The notes under the pieces were generated by a model. The model was not told the origin of the DNA and made no database searches. It was given only the letters and a program-made list of their open reading frames with translations. A stretch of DNA of 64,000 nucleotides from Rhynchonema sp. JSB1_4. Its lineage: Eukaryota > Nematoda > Chromadorea > Monhysterida > Xyalidae. Both the position numbers and the translations under genes were made by a program. Of the stretch, positions 1 to 11,522 are shown one piece after another (the stretch's first letter is position 1; each line of letters opens with the position of its first letter). The DNA lies in NCBI GenBank assembly GCA_030248065.1, contig JASAMV010008520.1:1-64000 (forward strand), written 5' to 3'.

Positions 1-1394
1 GTTTCTGTTAAGAACTATTTCACATCTGATAGCACCAAATGATGTAGCTCTGAAATAGCTATCGAACGATATATGACATGCTCATACTATCTCATACGAT
101 GGGCAAGAAACGGTCAAAATTCCGAAATCGCACACGGTGACGTGACGGTTCATTCCAGAATCTGCAAAAAAGCAATTTTTTAACCCGTGCTCCCAAGCGT
201 TAGAATTTTTTGGGGCTTGTCATATATCGTTCGAAAGCTACTCTGGCGATACATTCTTTGGTGCTATCACATCTGCAATAGCTATCAACAATGAGCACTT
301 ATAGCTGAATATCGTATTCAGATTACTATGGCTGCCCCGGGAGATTTGTAGACCTTGGGGTCTTCGGACCTTGATAGGTTGCTAAACCAGACTTTTCTCT
401 CGATTTTTTGTTGCAAATGCGATACAATCCGTGGCCTTTATGTGTTACAATTCTGGCGATGAATGTAACCACCTAATTTAGCGGCAATTTAATGGATTTT
501 TAGGCCTGTCACGGAGCTAGCCATGAGTTTCAAAATTTAAAAACCTTATTTTCTGGTACTTTCGACAATGCTCTATTTTCCCATTGCATTTCTATTTCTG
601 CAGCGTAAAGCATGGGCCTCAAAATTTAGGGACAAACTTGTGTTCTCGAAAAATATGGCCGATTTTTGCAACGTTTCGCCCCCTCACCGAGTGAAGCAAT
701 GGTTTGAGCGACTGAAGTTGTGGTGACAAGTTATTCAGAAGCTGTTGTAATTATGTCCACGTTTTACGTGAACCGCAGCTTATTTGGGGTTTCTGCACCG
801 GTGGTTCCAAGTTGTGAAAAAAATCACTTTTTTCTGGAACGAAAAGTCCCTCTACCGAGAGATAGCGAATCTCCAAGGAGCTTAAAACTTGTGTGTAACA
901 TAGGCTGTCAGAATGTTTTCCAACGGTATATACCAATATGCCCTGCCACCCTTCCTTCGGTTATGTCCCGAGCCCTTTAACTTGACTTTGTTTTGTGAAT
1001 TCCACCCATTGATGGCATTAATATTACATTGCACCGCAGTTTATTCATCGCGAATATTCAATTAGTTAATTAACGCCATTTTCATGAAAGAAATCTGCCA
1101 TCAGGTCAAATCAACCTGTTACAATGTTTAATTTCTCATAATTGGATTAATTCGAGACAAATTAATACATGTTCGTACGTGTTTTAGTAGCAGTCACAAT
1201 AGGATGATGTCAGATTTATTGTCACTGTCAAGTGTTCACTTTCTTTCACTCATTGAATGCTGCCTCTTTGGCTGGTTCCTCCTCAGCGGGCGACTGACTG
1301 AAACGAAATGTGTCACACCAAACTTTTATTTTTCTCTTGCTGCCATGAAGGTGGAATTATACTTGGTCGCGCGGCCACAATGGACACTTTCGAT
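1..1394. other. Non-coding stretch, no gene recognised
   Basis: No exon-like frame with splice signals, RNA gene or complete transposon is visible. Positions about 974-1009 (TTGACTTTGTTTTGTGAATT and following) match the terminal inverted repeat of the element at 28159-28588, so a fragment of that family is present. The rest looks like unconstrained AT-rich spacer. Confidence 0.5.
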
Positions 1395-2058
1395 CAGGGT
1401 TGGGCAAAAAAAAAATTTTTTTTTTAAAAAAAAAATTTTTTTTTTAAAAAAAAGGTTTTTGAAAAATTTTTTTTTTTTTTAAAAAAATTTTTTTTTAAAA
1501 TTTTTCGGGGGAACAAAATGTTCTAAAACGTCCAAAAATGGCCTTTTTGGGGGTTATTTTTTGCCATTTTTTCTCAAGGGTCGAAAAATTTTCTTCACAA
1601 AATCACCTTTGGGGCATGTATTTGGTACCTAACATACCCCAAATGATGTTATTATACCTTCCCGTGATACATGGGACACAGTATGCATGTACCTACCTGG
1701 CACTTCGATGTCATGACCCATCAGGTCGGTCATATACGACCGATTCAGCTACCCGGCAAGTATTTCTGCAGCTTATATTCTCAATTCTGTGTGGTTTATA
1801 AGTGAATCTTGCTTATTCGGCCACAAACTGTTGTGTCCGATACCACAGAGCAGCAATCATCGGTCCATATCAAGCACAGACTGTTGGATCGCACCTAAAT
1901 GACGTAAACACCCTTGATAAGTGATGCAAACCAAGTCACAAAAGTGACTTGTCAATTAAAGTTGCATTTTTTCGCGATTTTGCGCGTTTTTTAGGCAAAT
2001 TTGGTAAAATTTCCCCGTATCTCAGACATTTTAAAAAAAATTTTTTTTTCCAACCCTG
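1395..2058. mobile_element. hAT-like MITE, family 1 (CAGGGTTGGGC termini)
   Basis: The element starts CAGGGTTGGGCAAAAA and ends ...CCAACCCTG. It is flanked by a perfect 8-bp direct repeat CTTTCGAT (1387-1394 and 2059-2066). CAG-starting termini with 8-bp target duplications are typical of hAT transposons. It has no transposase and carries A/T homopolymer tracts just inside the ends. Its interior (about 1690-1990) matches the remnant at 13100-13717. Confidence 0.85.
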
Positions 2059-3059
2059 CTTTCGATATCGGCCACGTTGGTAAACAAGGCAAAACAAAGT
2101 GTCCAAAGGAATAGTCAAGCCAAGCTACCAATTTGTTTCTGAGTAAATATGTTTGTGTTAAAGTACCAAGCACATTTGTCCGCACGACAAAGTATGACTC
2201 CGGCTTTATATTTGATCGTTATAACAGAGACTTACGCCGATTCTCCCGTAGTTGATTTGTCGACGTTTTCTCCGACCGTGGTTTGGGCGGCGGGCTGCGC
2301 ACTGCAAAAAATTCAATGTTTTGTTCTTGAAGACAACTGTTAAAAAACAAAGCCTTTTTGTGGGCTATAAAGAGCCACCGGTAAAGCCGGGATCCTGGCA
2401 CTTGTGTAAAATAATTGTGCCTATACTGGTGGGCGTCACCCCTTTTTTCACTGGCGCCGCATTATCATAAACAAATCAGTATTGATCTCTTAGCAGGAGG
2501 GCAACCATTCAAAAGACGGAAAGTGCAAGTAGGTGCCGGAGGAGGGCGATAACTTATGAATGTGCTTGACAGTACTGGGCAACGCAGATGAACCACATAA
2601 AGCACAAAGCACACCTTTTCTCATCTTCATTTCCATTTTCACCTCCTCCCTCCGTTTCCTTCTTGTCTCGATTGTTGAAGTAGTAGACGAGCAGCCCGAT
2701 GCCGACTGCAATGCCAACGACCAGCAGAATCACAACGATCACCACGGCGACGATCACGCCCGTCGAATTTGGTTCGTCTGCAAAATGGTAATGATGGGCT
2801 CGCGCCAGGAAATTTACCTTCGCTCCCTCTTCGCGCCAAGCGCGAAGCGCGAAAGCTCGATAAAGCTCGAAAAGTTCAGGCGCGAGCACATCTCTACAAA
2901 GGGGGCAAACTTTATAGTCCTTCTGGACACTACAACGAGCAGCCAAATTCTCGAATTGCGACCCAAAGATTGAAAAAATTTTTGAGTCATTTTTGCACGG
3001 TCAGGGCAAACCACGGACTCCACTTTCAGAAGAAGGTCCGACACACACAAAAACATTCC

Positions 3060-3245
3060 GCGACTTTTGAGGCCCGGAAGTTCAGGCCCGACCTTTTCAG
3101 GCCCAGTTTTTCAGGCCCGGCCGATTTAGGCCCAGCATACTTGACATATGTGTAAGCTGAGACTTAGGCTCCAGCCGGGCCTGAATCGGCCTGGCCTGAA
3201 TGGCCGAGTCTGAACCTGTGCCCTGGGACTGAACCGTCGCACAAT
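3060..3245. repeat. Fragment rich in TTAGGC-like and AGGCCCGG motifs
   Basis: Repeated AGGCCCGG and TTAGGC-type words run across this interval. They resemble the edges of the intronic element at 22795-22990. This is probably a transposon fragment just upstream of the LINE open frame. Confidence 0.4.
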
Positions 3246-3284
3246 AAAATTAGAAGCTCCGTTTTAATATCGGAACAACCATGG

Positions 3285-4973
3285 ATGACCAACAAGATCA
3301 AACGTTTGTCGAAGGCAAAAAGGAAAGTTCATAGGCAGTGGAAACAGACTGGTGACAAAAAGTTCTACCACAAGTACTACAACCTGCGCCGGACTGTCCG
3401 AAAGGAAGTCAGAAAGGCACAGGCTGGGTATTTGCATTCAAACATCACAAATCTCAGTAATCCCAAACAACTCTGGCATAGTTTTCATGACTACACGGGC
3501 AAACTGGCGTCTGAGTTGCCGCCACTCCAGACTGCTGATGGTGAGTTGGTTGCTGACAGTCAGGGTAAAGCTGAGCTGCTTGCAACCTACTTCCACAGTG
3601 TCTGGAACACCAATGGTGACCCGGTGGTGCCCAGCACGGACGTTATGTTTGACCCGTGCACCGACCACCTAGCTAATGTGTCAACCATCTTTTTCATGCT
3701 CAAACGCCTCAATACCAACAAGTCGCCAGGCATCGATGGTGTGACCGGTCAAATGCTGAAAGAAGGTGCCCAGGCGATCGCTCCTGGATTGGCAGCTCTG
3801 GTGAACCGTATCGTAAGAACTGGCGTTTGGCCGAGTGGTTTCAAGTTGGCACTGGTTACTCCAATACCCAAAGTAACCATGTCATGCAAACCATCCGACT
3901 ACCGTCCTATCTCTAAACTCCCAATCTGTAGTAAAATAGCCGAAAAACATGTCAAATCTCTGCTCCATCCCTACATTACAGCCAACATCTCAGACTTCCA
4001 GTTCGGTTTCCGCGCCAGTCGCTCCACCACGGACGCGCTGATGTGTTTCAACACGATTGTCACGAAAGGCCTCAATGAATCAGGACATGTCACTGCTGTG
4101 TATTTCGACATTGCGAAGGCTTTTGACAAAACACCCCATTCCTTGTTATTGCAATGTTTGTCTGATGAATATGGTGTACCTGACTCTCTTGTAAAACTAC
4201 TGAAATCCTATTTGACCGATCGCTCTCAAATTGTCAGCGTAGGTTCGTGTCATTCTCGGGCTTTGCCTGTTCTTTCTGGTGTTGCTCAGGGTTCTGTGCT
4301 TGGTCCTCAATTATATGGTGCGTATGCTAATTCCGCTCCAAAACTGAAATTGAGTCTGAAATTGTCTGATTGCACTGAAGTTGTATTGTTTGCCGATGAT
4401 CTTGTTTTGATTCATGTCATGCGTACCGACCAATGCTGTGCTCACTTGCAGGCAGACGTGAACTCAATCACCGAGCATTTTTCATCAAAACTACTCACAA
4501 TCAATCCCAACAAAACCAAAATCCAACATTTCACTCGGTCCAGTCCACTTCTGACTGCTCCCATCATTACTGTCAATGCTGAGCCTGTCACTGTTGTGCA
4601 ATCACATAAATATCTTGGTGCTGTTATTGATTCCAAATTTGATATGTCTGATCACGCTACTGTTACTTGCGCTCGAGTGAAACGTAATGCTGGATATTTG
4701 AATCGTGTGTTGCTTCGTGATGTTTCATTGAATGTTCGTCGATACTTCTATGTTACATTGTTGCAATCTGTTCTCTTGTATGCCATTGAAGCCGTATATC
4801 CCACCCATAATCGTGACCGTGACTTGTTTGAGCGAACTCAAAAGTATTGTATTCGTCTGTTTCTCGGAAATTGGAATCGTGATGTTGATTATACTACCCT
4901 ACTTGATTTGTTTGGTGTTCGTGCTATCAGCTCAATTGTTTTCTCTAGGCGTATGAAATTGATGCACATGTAA
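3285..4973 (+). CDS. Non-LTR retrotransposon reverse transcriptase (5'-truncated, interrupted)
   Basis: The 562-residue frame carries the non-LTR reverse transcriptase series: LVTPIPK and DYRPIS in the fingers, FGFRASRSTTDAL, the first catalytic motif YFDIAKAFD, AQGSVLGP, and the second catalytic motif FADDLVLI (about residue 368). The thumb-like region follows. No endonuclease domain precedes it, so the copy looks 5'-truncated. The stop codon is artificial: the MITE at 4973 inserted at a TA, and TA plus the first element base make TAA. Coding sense resumes after the MITE, in another frame, at about 5270-5569 (residues like NHSRAVTVPR and YNCLPADIV, a usual LINE C-terminus). The element lies antisense inside an intron of receptor A'. 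It is dead. Confidence 0.85.
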   Translation: MTNKIKRLSKAKRKVHRQWKQTGDKKFYHKYYNLRRTVRKEVRKAQAGYLHSNITNLSNPKQLWHSFHDYTGKLASELPPLQTADGELVADSQGKAELLATYFHSVWNTNGDPVVPSTDVMFDPCTDHLANVSTIFFMLKRLNTNKSPGIDGVTGQMLKEGAQAIAPGLAALVNRIVRTGVWPSGFKLALVTPIPKVTMSCKPSDYRPISKLPICSKIAEKHVKSLLHPYITANISDFQFGFRASRSTTDALMCFNTIVTKGLNESGHVTAVYFDIAKAFDKTPHSLLLQCLSDEYGVPDSLVKLLKSYLTDRSQIVSVGSCHSRALPVLSGVAQGSVLGPQLYGAYANSAPKLKLSLKLSDCTEVVLFADDLVLIHVMRTDQCCAHLQADVNSITEHFSSKLLTINPNKTKIQHFTRSSPLLTAPIITVNAEPVTVVQSHKYLGAVIDSKFDMSDHATVTCARVKRNAGYLNRVLLRDVSLNVRRYFYVTLLQSVLLYAIEAVYPTHNRDRDLFERTQKYCIRLFLGNWNRDVDYTTLLDLFGVRAISSIVFSRRMKLMHM

Positions 4974-5267
4974 AGGCAGTCTACGGGAGGTTGTCACTCA
5001 GCCCCCGAATACCGTAACCCACCGTAATTTTGATCTGCAAGGATCGTGTCGAGACCATTTTGTTTTTTATCTATGTTTTGCGTGTTAGCGCCAACACCAA
5101 CCAACATTTCGAAGTTTTGGTGATCGACGCGCACGATGACAATTTCCAGCTTGCTGCCGCTAATACACATGTCGATAAGCAGCGATCAGCATGGGTCTCG
5201 CAACGGTCTTGCTTGCGGTGGGTTACGGTATTCGGGGGCTGAGTGACAACCTCCTGTAGACTGCCTT
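4973..5267. mobile_element. Palindromic MITE with TA duplication
   Basis: The ends AAGGCAGTCTAC and GTAGACTGCCTT are inverted and extend about 55 bp inward (through GTTGTCACTCAGCCCCCGAA). The element is flanked by TA (4971-4972 and 5268-5269), the target duplication of Tc1/mariner-type elements. It splits the LINE reverse transcriptase and has no coding capacity. Confidence 0.85.
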
Positions 5268-5691
5268 TATGTCTGTGGTTTCCGTCATTTTCCTGTTGGC
5301 TTTATTGTGCTGAAAACTACTGTGTCAAATCGCAAAAGTCTCGTTCCAATCATTCCCGTGCTGTTACGGTACCCAGATGCAAATATTCAGTCTTGTCCTC
5401 TTCACCTCTTGTATTGATGTCCAATGTGTACAACTGTTTGCCTGCTGATATTGTTGTGTCCAAATTTTCAAAATTTTGTAAATGGGTGTCCAGCGATGAA
5501 GGTGTACTGTATGTGAAAGAAAAGTCGAAATTGCATAATGTTCAGATCGTGTTGTGGTGTGGCGCGTAAACATTATTGTGTGTGTCAGTTGCGTAACGTT
5601 GTCATTATTATAAAATTGAATTATTATATTCATGCAAATGTACTCCAACTCTTTATTTAAATGGTGCTGGCTAAATTGTAAAACCCTAGGT

Positions 5692-7002
5692 CAGACCTGT
5701 ACAACCACCCTCGGCACCCTCGGCCCGGCCGAGGGTCATTTTGGATTTGCCGAGGGTAAATTCCGGCACCCTCGGCAAAAATTACCAGACCCCCCTCAAA
5801 ATCCAAACCAGTACCTCTGCCAAAAAGCATTTTAAACGTGTATTTTAGCCTTTTTATACTTCAGGTCGGCGCGCTTCGCGCGCTTTTTCTGTCACTCATG
5901 ACTTGTTATGCCTTTTTTAATGTTGAAGTGCCATGTTGTATGCAAAGTATACTGTCATAAAGAACCGTTCTTTATTTTTCGTGAAAAAAAAACGGTTTTT
6001 TTTCCGGAAAAAACCGTTTTTTTTCCAAATACTTTTCCAGTACTTAAGAACGTAATTTCGAAAAATATAACAATTTCAGTGCAAAATTTGTTCGAAGTGA
6101 CGAGAGTGCTCTTGAAGAGTGTTGAAGTCAGTCGAAAACATTTGGTTTACACGCTTTTTGGCCCATTTTGGGCCGGTTAATTTTTGTGCTCGAGCCAATT
6201 TTTCACTGAAATCGAAAAACTCATCAGTTTTGCATTACAATTTTTTGGAAAAATTGGAATAAAGTACCGATATTTTTCCGATCAAAAACCGAAAAGGTAC
6301 CCACGGAAAAATAAATGGAAAAGTATTCGGGTCTCGGAAAAAAACGGTTTTTTTCGGTTTTTTCCGGAAAAAAAACCGGTTTTTTTCCGCCTGCCAGTAT
6401 AATGCAAAGTATACATATGTGGCTGGCATACAGTAGCATAGGTATCATGTATATGCATAGGTATTGTATCTTTGTTGTTGATTAATGACTGCGAAGCTTG
6501 TTGATGGGTTGGGTGGCAAGTTATGCTTGTCACGTTTCCCGTTTTTTTGTGGCTTGCGCATTGAATGACATCATAACCTATACCTGCACATTGTAACTGT
6601 ACGTAATTGCATTGTCTCCGGTCTTCTTAGCTCACCAGAAGTGTTTTAAAGTTTCTTGATTCGTGGCATTACTTAACTAATTTGAACATTTCGGTCAACT
6701 TTTTAGGTATGTATTATACTTCCAGATTTTGTACGTAAACTTGATTATTCTGTTTTTAAATGTTGTTTTGCGCCGTAAATGCTTGTGCTTGTTAAAGAAA
6801 CCTGCCAAAACGTATTTATGAGTCTGAGAATACATGGCTAATGGCTCTATGAGCTCTGTAACACTGAAATAAGGTCTACTGACTTCATTCATAAAAATTA
6901 CCAGACCCCCCTGATTTTGCTTCCGAGGTTACCAGACCCCCCAATTTTTCGATCTGAAGCCATTACCGGCCGAGGGTAAAAAATTCCTCCCGTACAGGTC
7001 TG
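5692..7002. mobile_element. hAT-like element with CAGACCTGTAC termini
   Basis: The terminal inverted repeats are CAGACCTGTAC and GTACAGGTCTG. An exact 8-bp duplication CCCTAGGT lies at 5684-5691 and 7003-7010. Subterminal CCCTCGGC-type repeats occur at both ends. It contains a second nested MITE (5948-6401) and no transposase frame, and it sits in the 3' part of the LINE. Confidence 0.85.
5948..6401. mobile_element. MITE, TATACT family, nested in the hAT element
   Basis: It starts TATACTG and ends CAGTATA, with the exact 8-bp duplication ATGCAAAG (5940-5947 and 6402-6409). Inside are runs of the CCGAAAAAAACCG / CGGTTTTTTTCC type. It is the same family as 58550-58943. Confidence 0.85.
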
Positions 7003-7148
7003 CCCTAGGTATTCATCGTTACTGTCACGCCTCGTTGTTGATGCTTACCCTTTTCGTGTCTGAAACGAAATAAAGTGCTACTACTACTACTTTCGCATCT
7101 TGCGATTAAGTTGAAGCAACGTAAAAGTTGTTCTTTTGTGATGGCAAG

Positions 7149-8170
7149 TAGGGCTCGCGCGGGAAATTTTTTTGAAGGACGGGAAAAGTAGGGGCATTTA
7201 CCCGTTTTCCCCAAGGGTCCGGGAATTCTTGCGGGAAATGGAAGTTTGGAATTTTGAAGGACGGGAAATGTCGCTGGAAATGGTTTTCAGAATTTTGAAG
7301 GACGGGAAATTGCGGGAAAAGCCCTATTTCCCGCGTGAAATTTCCCGCGGAAAATGCGGGAAAACGGGAAATTTCCCGCGGGAAATGGCGTTATTTCCCG
7401 CAGATTTCCCGCTCAAAACAAGAATTTCCCTTAAATTTCCCGCTGAAAATAGGAATTCCCCGTAAATTCCCCGCGGAAAACAGATATTTCCCGTAAATTT
7501 CCCGCCCTAGTTTTTTGGTTTGAGAAGTTACTAATGCAATATCTGGCCGCTATAAGCGTTCTTTTGATGTGGATGACAAGTCCTGTTGTCTGTTGATGTA
7601 AACTGGCAATGTAAAAGTAAAGGTGAAGTTGCCCTTTGGGAGATGAACAACAACTGTACAACAGTATTTACCAAGAATTCAGGCCTGATCATGCTGACAC
7701 ACGTTCAAGCGAGCATTCTGGTTACACACACGTGCCGTGAATTTCTTGATTGATCGGTTCAGTGCGTGAGCCGCTAACTGTAAGTTGAAAAATGCAGTCT
7801 AAATCAATTGCTCAGAGTTGTGATCCACATGAACAGGCCTGAAAGAGCCAAAAAGTCTATTTCCAACCCATACTAAAGAAGAAAATCCAACAAAAGATTA
7901 TCTGATCGCTTCGATTTCCCGTTTCCCGCGGGAAATTTCACAGGAATTACTGACGGGAATTCCCGCGCGGGAAATGGTCGAAGGACGGGAAAAAGCGGGA
8001 AATGGCCGATTTCCCGCGGGAAATTTCCCGCGGGAATTTTCAGGCACTATTTCCCGCGGGAAAATGGCACTATCGAAAATATTTCCCGGGAAACGGGGAC
8101 GGGAAATTTCCCGCAAATTTCCCTCCCTCCCGCGAAATTCCGCGGGAAAAAATTTCCCGCGCGAGCCCTA
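7149..8170. mobile_element. hAT-like MITE, TAGGGCTCGCGCGGGAAA family
   Basis: The terminal inverted repeat TAGGGCTCGCGCGGGAAATT is matched at the right end by AATTTCCCGCGCGAGCCCTA. The duplication ATGGCAAG is exact (7141-7148 and 8171-8178). The arms (7149-7510 and 7905-8170) consist of degenerate GGGAAATTTCCCGCGGG subrepeats. The middle section is unrelated and possibly a captured or inserted piece. Confidence 0.85.
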
Positions 8171-8461
8171 ATGGCAAGTGCTCCCACTCAAGACTAGAGC
8201 TGCCACAATGCACGCACATCCTAAAAATTGCTGATGAATCTCTGCGTTAGGATGTTGTATTCGTTGTAACCGGGCTCGGACATGAAGCTCATGGAAGTGC
8301 TATCTTTGGCACTAAGTGTTTTTTTTGAATCGAGCCTAGTTTCATCGAAGTCGGCGACAGTCCTTGACTTTAATTATGAATCGTTGCCGCTAAAGTCATA
8401 TAATTCCCTGTGGTTGCCTAATTTGAACGACACTCAAGATGAATGAATTTGGTCCACCCAC

Positions 8462-8683
8462 ATTTATGACACGGCTCCAGTCCAATGGTCTTGTTCTTGT
8501 CATTTGAGTTGGCGTCCTTCCAGCCACCGTCGTTGCACACGATTTTCCTTGCACCTTCGTTTGGATCTGACCAGACATGATTGGGGATGCATTTAACTTC
8601 GACCGGTTCGTTGTGATGGAACAATTCCTTGTCTGGGTCGGCAAACGTGATCGTCTCTTTGTCCTTCGTTGGATTGCCGCAGT
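8462..8683 (-). CDS. CCP/sushi exon of receptor A'
   Basis: This is a single phase 1-1 exon of 222 bp encoding a complete four-Cys CCP-like module: CGNPT at the start, VEVKC, RKIVC with GGWKD, and EPC near the end. The acceptor is CTTACAG and the donor GTGGGT. It follows the same exon-per-domain, phase-1 rule as every CCP exon in genes A and D, so it is a genuine receptor exon rather than a chance frame. Confidence 0.75.
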
Positions 8684-8819
8684 CTGTAAGCATGTGACTG
8701 GGTGTTGGCTGAGGCACTGTTCATGTTTTGTGGTATTTTAGTAGAAAAAAACTTAAAAATTTGCACAGGTGATTTTACCATGAATATCATTGTATGATCA
8801 AGTTGGACCCTGCATATTC

Positions 8820-9755
8820 TCTTTCAAACCCAGGTGGGCTTGAAAAGCCAAATGTACAAGACCTCATCTAATAGAGGTGTTCGCAATAAATCATTGTGTG
8901 TGAAGAGCAGTTGAATAATGTATATTTTGCACATTGATGTTGAGATTAGATAAGAATATTACAGAATGAAATGAACTCAAGAAATCAGAAGATCAACATT
9001 TCGTTTTGCTGGATTGGAGAAAGCATTTATACAAAAAATCCATTACGACAATACTTTTGATTTTTAGTCCGCAATAGTTTGGAAAGAAAGGAATAATGAT
9101 TTAGTAAGAATTTCATTCACTCGCTTTTATACTGATGTGATGGGTTACGGTAATGCGCCACACTTGAGATACTGTAGTCCGTGACGCAATATGATAACAG
9201 AAACTGCAAATTGATTGAAGCGGCGATTACGGTACTCGTACCACACCGCACAATAATGCCACGAGGTCAGTCAAAACAAATTTTTTTTGCTGGGAATACG
9301 TGGAATGAAAGGATTACGGTATGTGCCACATGTTGTGTGTGGCGTCAATCGCAATGCTTCGGGTGGCTGGCCTTCGGGTCAGATTCTCCACGTGGACTGG
9401 TCCAAGAACGGTAGTAGGTTTGCCACGCGTACAGTGGCAACAAAACAAAACGTGTACAGCTTGATTGAGCCACGTTTCCACAACCAAAACACCTTTTTTG
9501 CGCTTCTGGTTTGATTGTGTATGTTGGAGACCATTTCTGACAAAAGACAAACCGCCGAATGAACCTGAACCCGGTTTACGCCGTGTATCCCTTAGCCCAT
9601 GGAAGGATCACAGACGGAAGCGAGACACTGCTGCGCAAAATTACTAATCTCTTGAATTTTCGGAACGGCGGTGGTGTGAAGGTAAAGCTAATCAAGATCA
9701 ATCACTAAAGCATTGCATCCAGTTTGTGAAATTTAGATCGTCTGCCTACCGTAAC
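8820..9755. other. Intronic spacer with scattered TTACGGTA / GCCAC motifs
   Basis: No gene is seen apart from its being within the A' transcript. Several copies of GGTTACGGTA, GATTACGGTA and TGCCAC(A/G) occur between 9140 and 9340. They resemble the receptor upstream module described at 11985-12045. Confidence 0.4.
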
Positions 9756-10664
9756 CAGGGTTGGGCAAAAAAACGACGGCGTTTTTTCTTAAAAAAACGA
9801 CGTTTTTTTTCAAAAAAACTGAGTCGTTTTTCGTTTTTTTAAATCCTGAATTTCCTTGATTTTCCCTGATTTTTCAGCGAAAGTACCCTGATTATCAAGG
9901 AAAATCAATTTTTTGTCCCCATTTTTTTCAAAAAATTTTCGATCAATTTTTACTTTGTCGAGATACGTCGATATACGGAGTTTGACTTTCAGTGATGACC
10001 CCGGCCAAAGTTGGTCCCATGATGCGGGTCTGATATGGGATCTTAACAACTCGCTAGAAAAGGGTTGAAACCCGTTTATTTTGCCTCAGAACACATAGAA
10101 TTACTTCATTTAACCACGTTTTCTTCCCAACATGAGCGTTTTCCAATTTTTTTGGTGGCATATTTTGGTCATCTGGGCGTTTAAAAAAAACGTTTTTTTT
10201 CAATGTCTGGGTTGCCTTGAGGGCTGCATTGAAGCAAGAAATACCAATGTTATTGGTCAGACGGTAAGGTGCTTTGAGGGCACGCCTTTGCGCAAGACCA
10301 GTGACACGTTGCTGTTTCGGCCCGTAACGCCTGACAGCTTAGGTGATCCGGGCCAGTCGTCAGAGACGAAATCCCTCAAGGCAACCCAGACATTGAATGC
10401 AAAATGACCAGTGCATGTTATTTGCCCTATGTTTCAATGGGACAATTTAGTCTCTTGGAGCATGTGGCATTTTGGGGTGTACACCCGGTGATTTCGTCTC
10501 TGACGACTGGTCCGGATCACCTAAGCTGTCAGGCGTTACGGGCCGAAACAGCAACGTGTCACTGGTCTTGCGCAAAGGCGTGCCCTCAAAGCACCTTACC
10601 GTCTGACCAAAAACGTTTTAAAAAAAAACGATTTTTTGAAAAAAACGTTTTTTGCCCAACCCTG
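9756..10664. mobile_element. hAT-like MITE, family 1, with internal hairpin
   Basis: The ends are CAGGGTTGGGCAAAAAAACG and ...TTTTTTGCCCAACCCTG, with the exact 8-bp duplication ACCGTAAC (9748-9755 and 10665-10672). The interior carries a long inverted repeat: roughly 10250-10400 pairs with 10445-10610 (for example GCCTGACAGCTTAGGTGATC against its complement). No transposase is present. Confidence 0.9.
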
Positions 10665-10672
10665 ACCGTAAC

Positions 10673-11474
10673 CCGCAATCTAATTTTTAAGAGAAACCTG
10701 TGCCTTTGAAATAAACCTGGCATGAAGAGCCTAGGTGTAATTTGAGCTTCAAATGTGGAGAATTTTCTGACCCATACCCACGTATAGTTTTCAATGTCTC
10801 GCACCCACTTTCAAGATCTTTGATCGTTGTGAGAGCAGATCAGAGATCACTCCTCGAAATAAGATGGAAATTTTTGTGTTACCCATGTTTGATGCTTGTC
10901 ACGGGTGATCTCTGGATCCTGGACAGTTGATCTCTATTCCGCAAAGAAATCAATGACTGTGTCAGAATTTCACTCGCTTATTTACCGGGGTACTGCGTAG
11001 TGCCATGACTGTGATACCGTAGCTCGTGCAGATAACGAAGAATGACTCGGCAACTTGATTATCATGGTAATTACCGTAATCTGCCACGCACCGAAAAAGT
11101 GCCACACGAGTGGAAACTCAAGAACGACCGGTTTCGGTCCTTTTTGCTGCCGTCTTGAGTTCCGAGATTTGCAAGTTGCAATCGAGACACTGGAAATCGC
11201 TGAGCAGGTCAGGTGCTGGGATGAATGAGTGGAAGATCCCTTAGTCCCAGAAGCGGACTCAGGGTGAAAAATGACGTTGCTGTGGTTTCCCAGGAAATAC
11301 GTTTTATAATTTTCTTTATTGTCTTGTTTCAGTCATTCCACCCAGCGTTTGGTTCAATAATCATAAATTGTCACTCGCCGCTCGCCATGTTACTGAAATG
11401 TGTATCATTAAAACTTCCATGAAAAGTGCAATACAAATGACGAACGTCACACGACGAAAAACTATGTCCATTTT
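10673..11474. other. Spacer, no gene recognised
   Basis: ACCGTAA / GCCAC(A/G)C motifs recur near 11000-11110. I looked here for the missing second half of the A' lectin domain on the minus strand and found no convincing exon. Confidence 0.4.
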
Positions 11475-11522
11475 TTAGGAAAGAAACGACCATTTCATTA
11501 GCTTGCAGAAGAAAAGCGCAAC

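Larger units (their letters stand above)
3285..7091 (+). mobile_element. LINE copy including nested insertions
   Basis: The reverse transcriptase frame (3285-4973 and 5270-5569) is followed by an untranslated stretch. After removing the hAT element at 5692-7002, that stretch continues to AATAAAG near 7068 and a CTACTACTAC microsatellite ending near 7091. Short tandem repeats at the 3' end are common in some LINE clades. The 5' boundary is uncertain and may lie shortly before 3285. Confidence 0.65.

Noticed and set aside
2554..2946. Single 130-residue minus frame taken as one protein
   Set aside because: Only the part 2777-2615 is exon; the N-terminal part is intron and the last part reads past a good GTGTGC donor.
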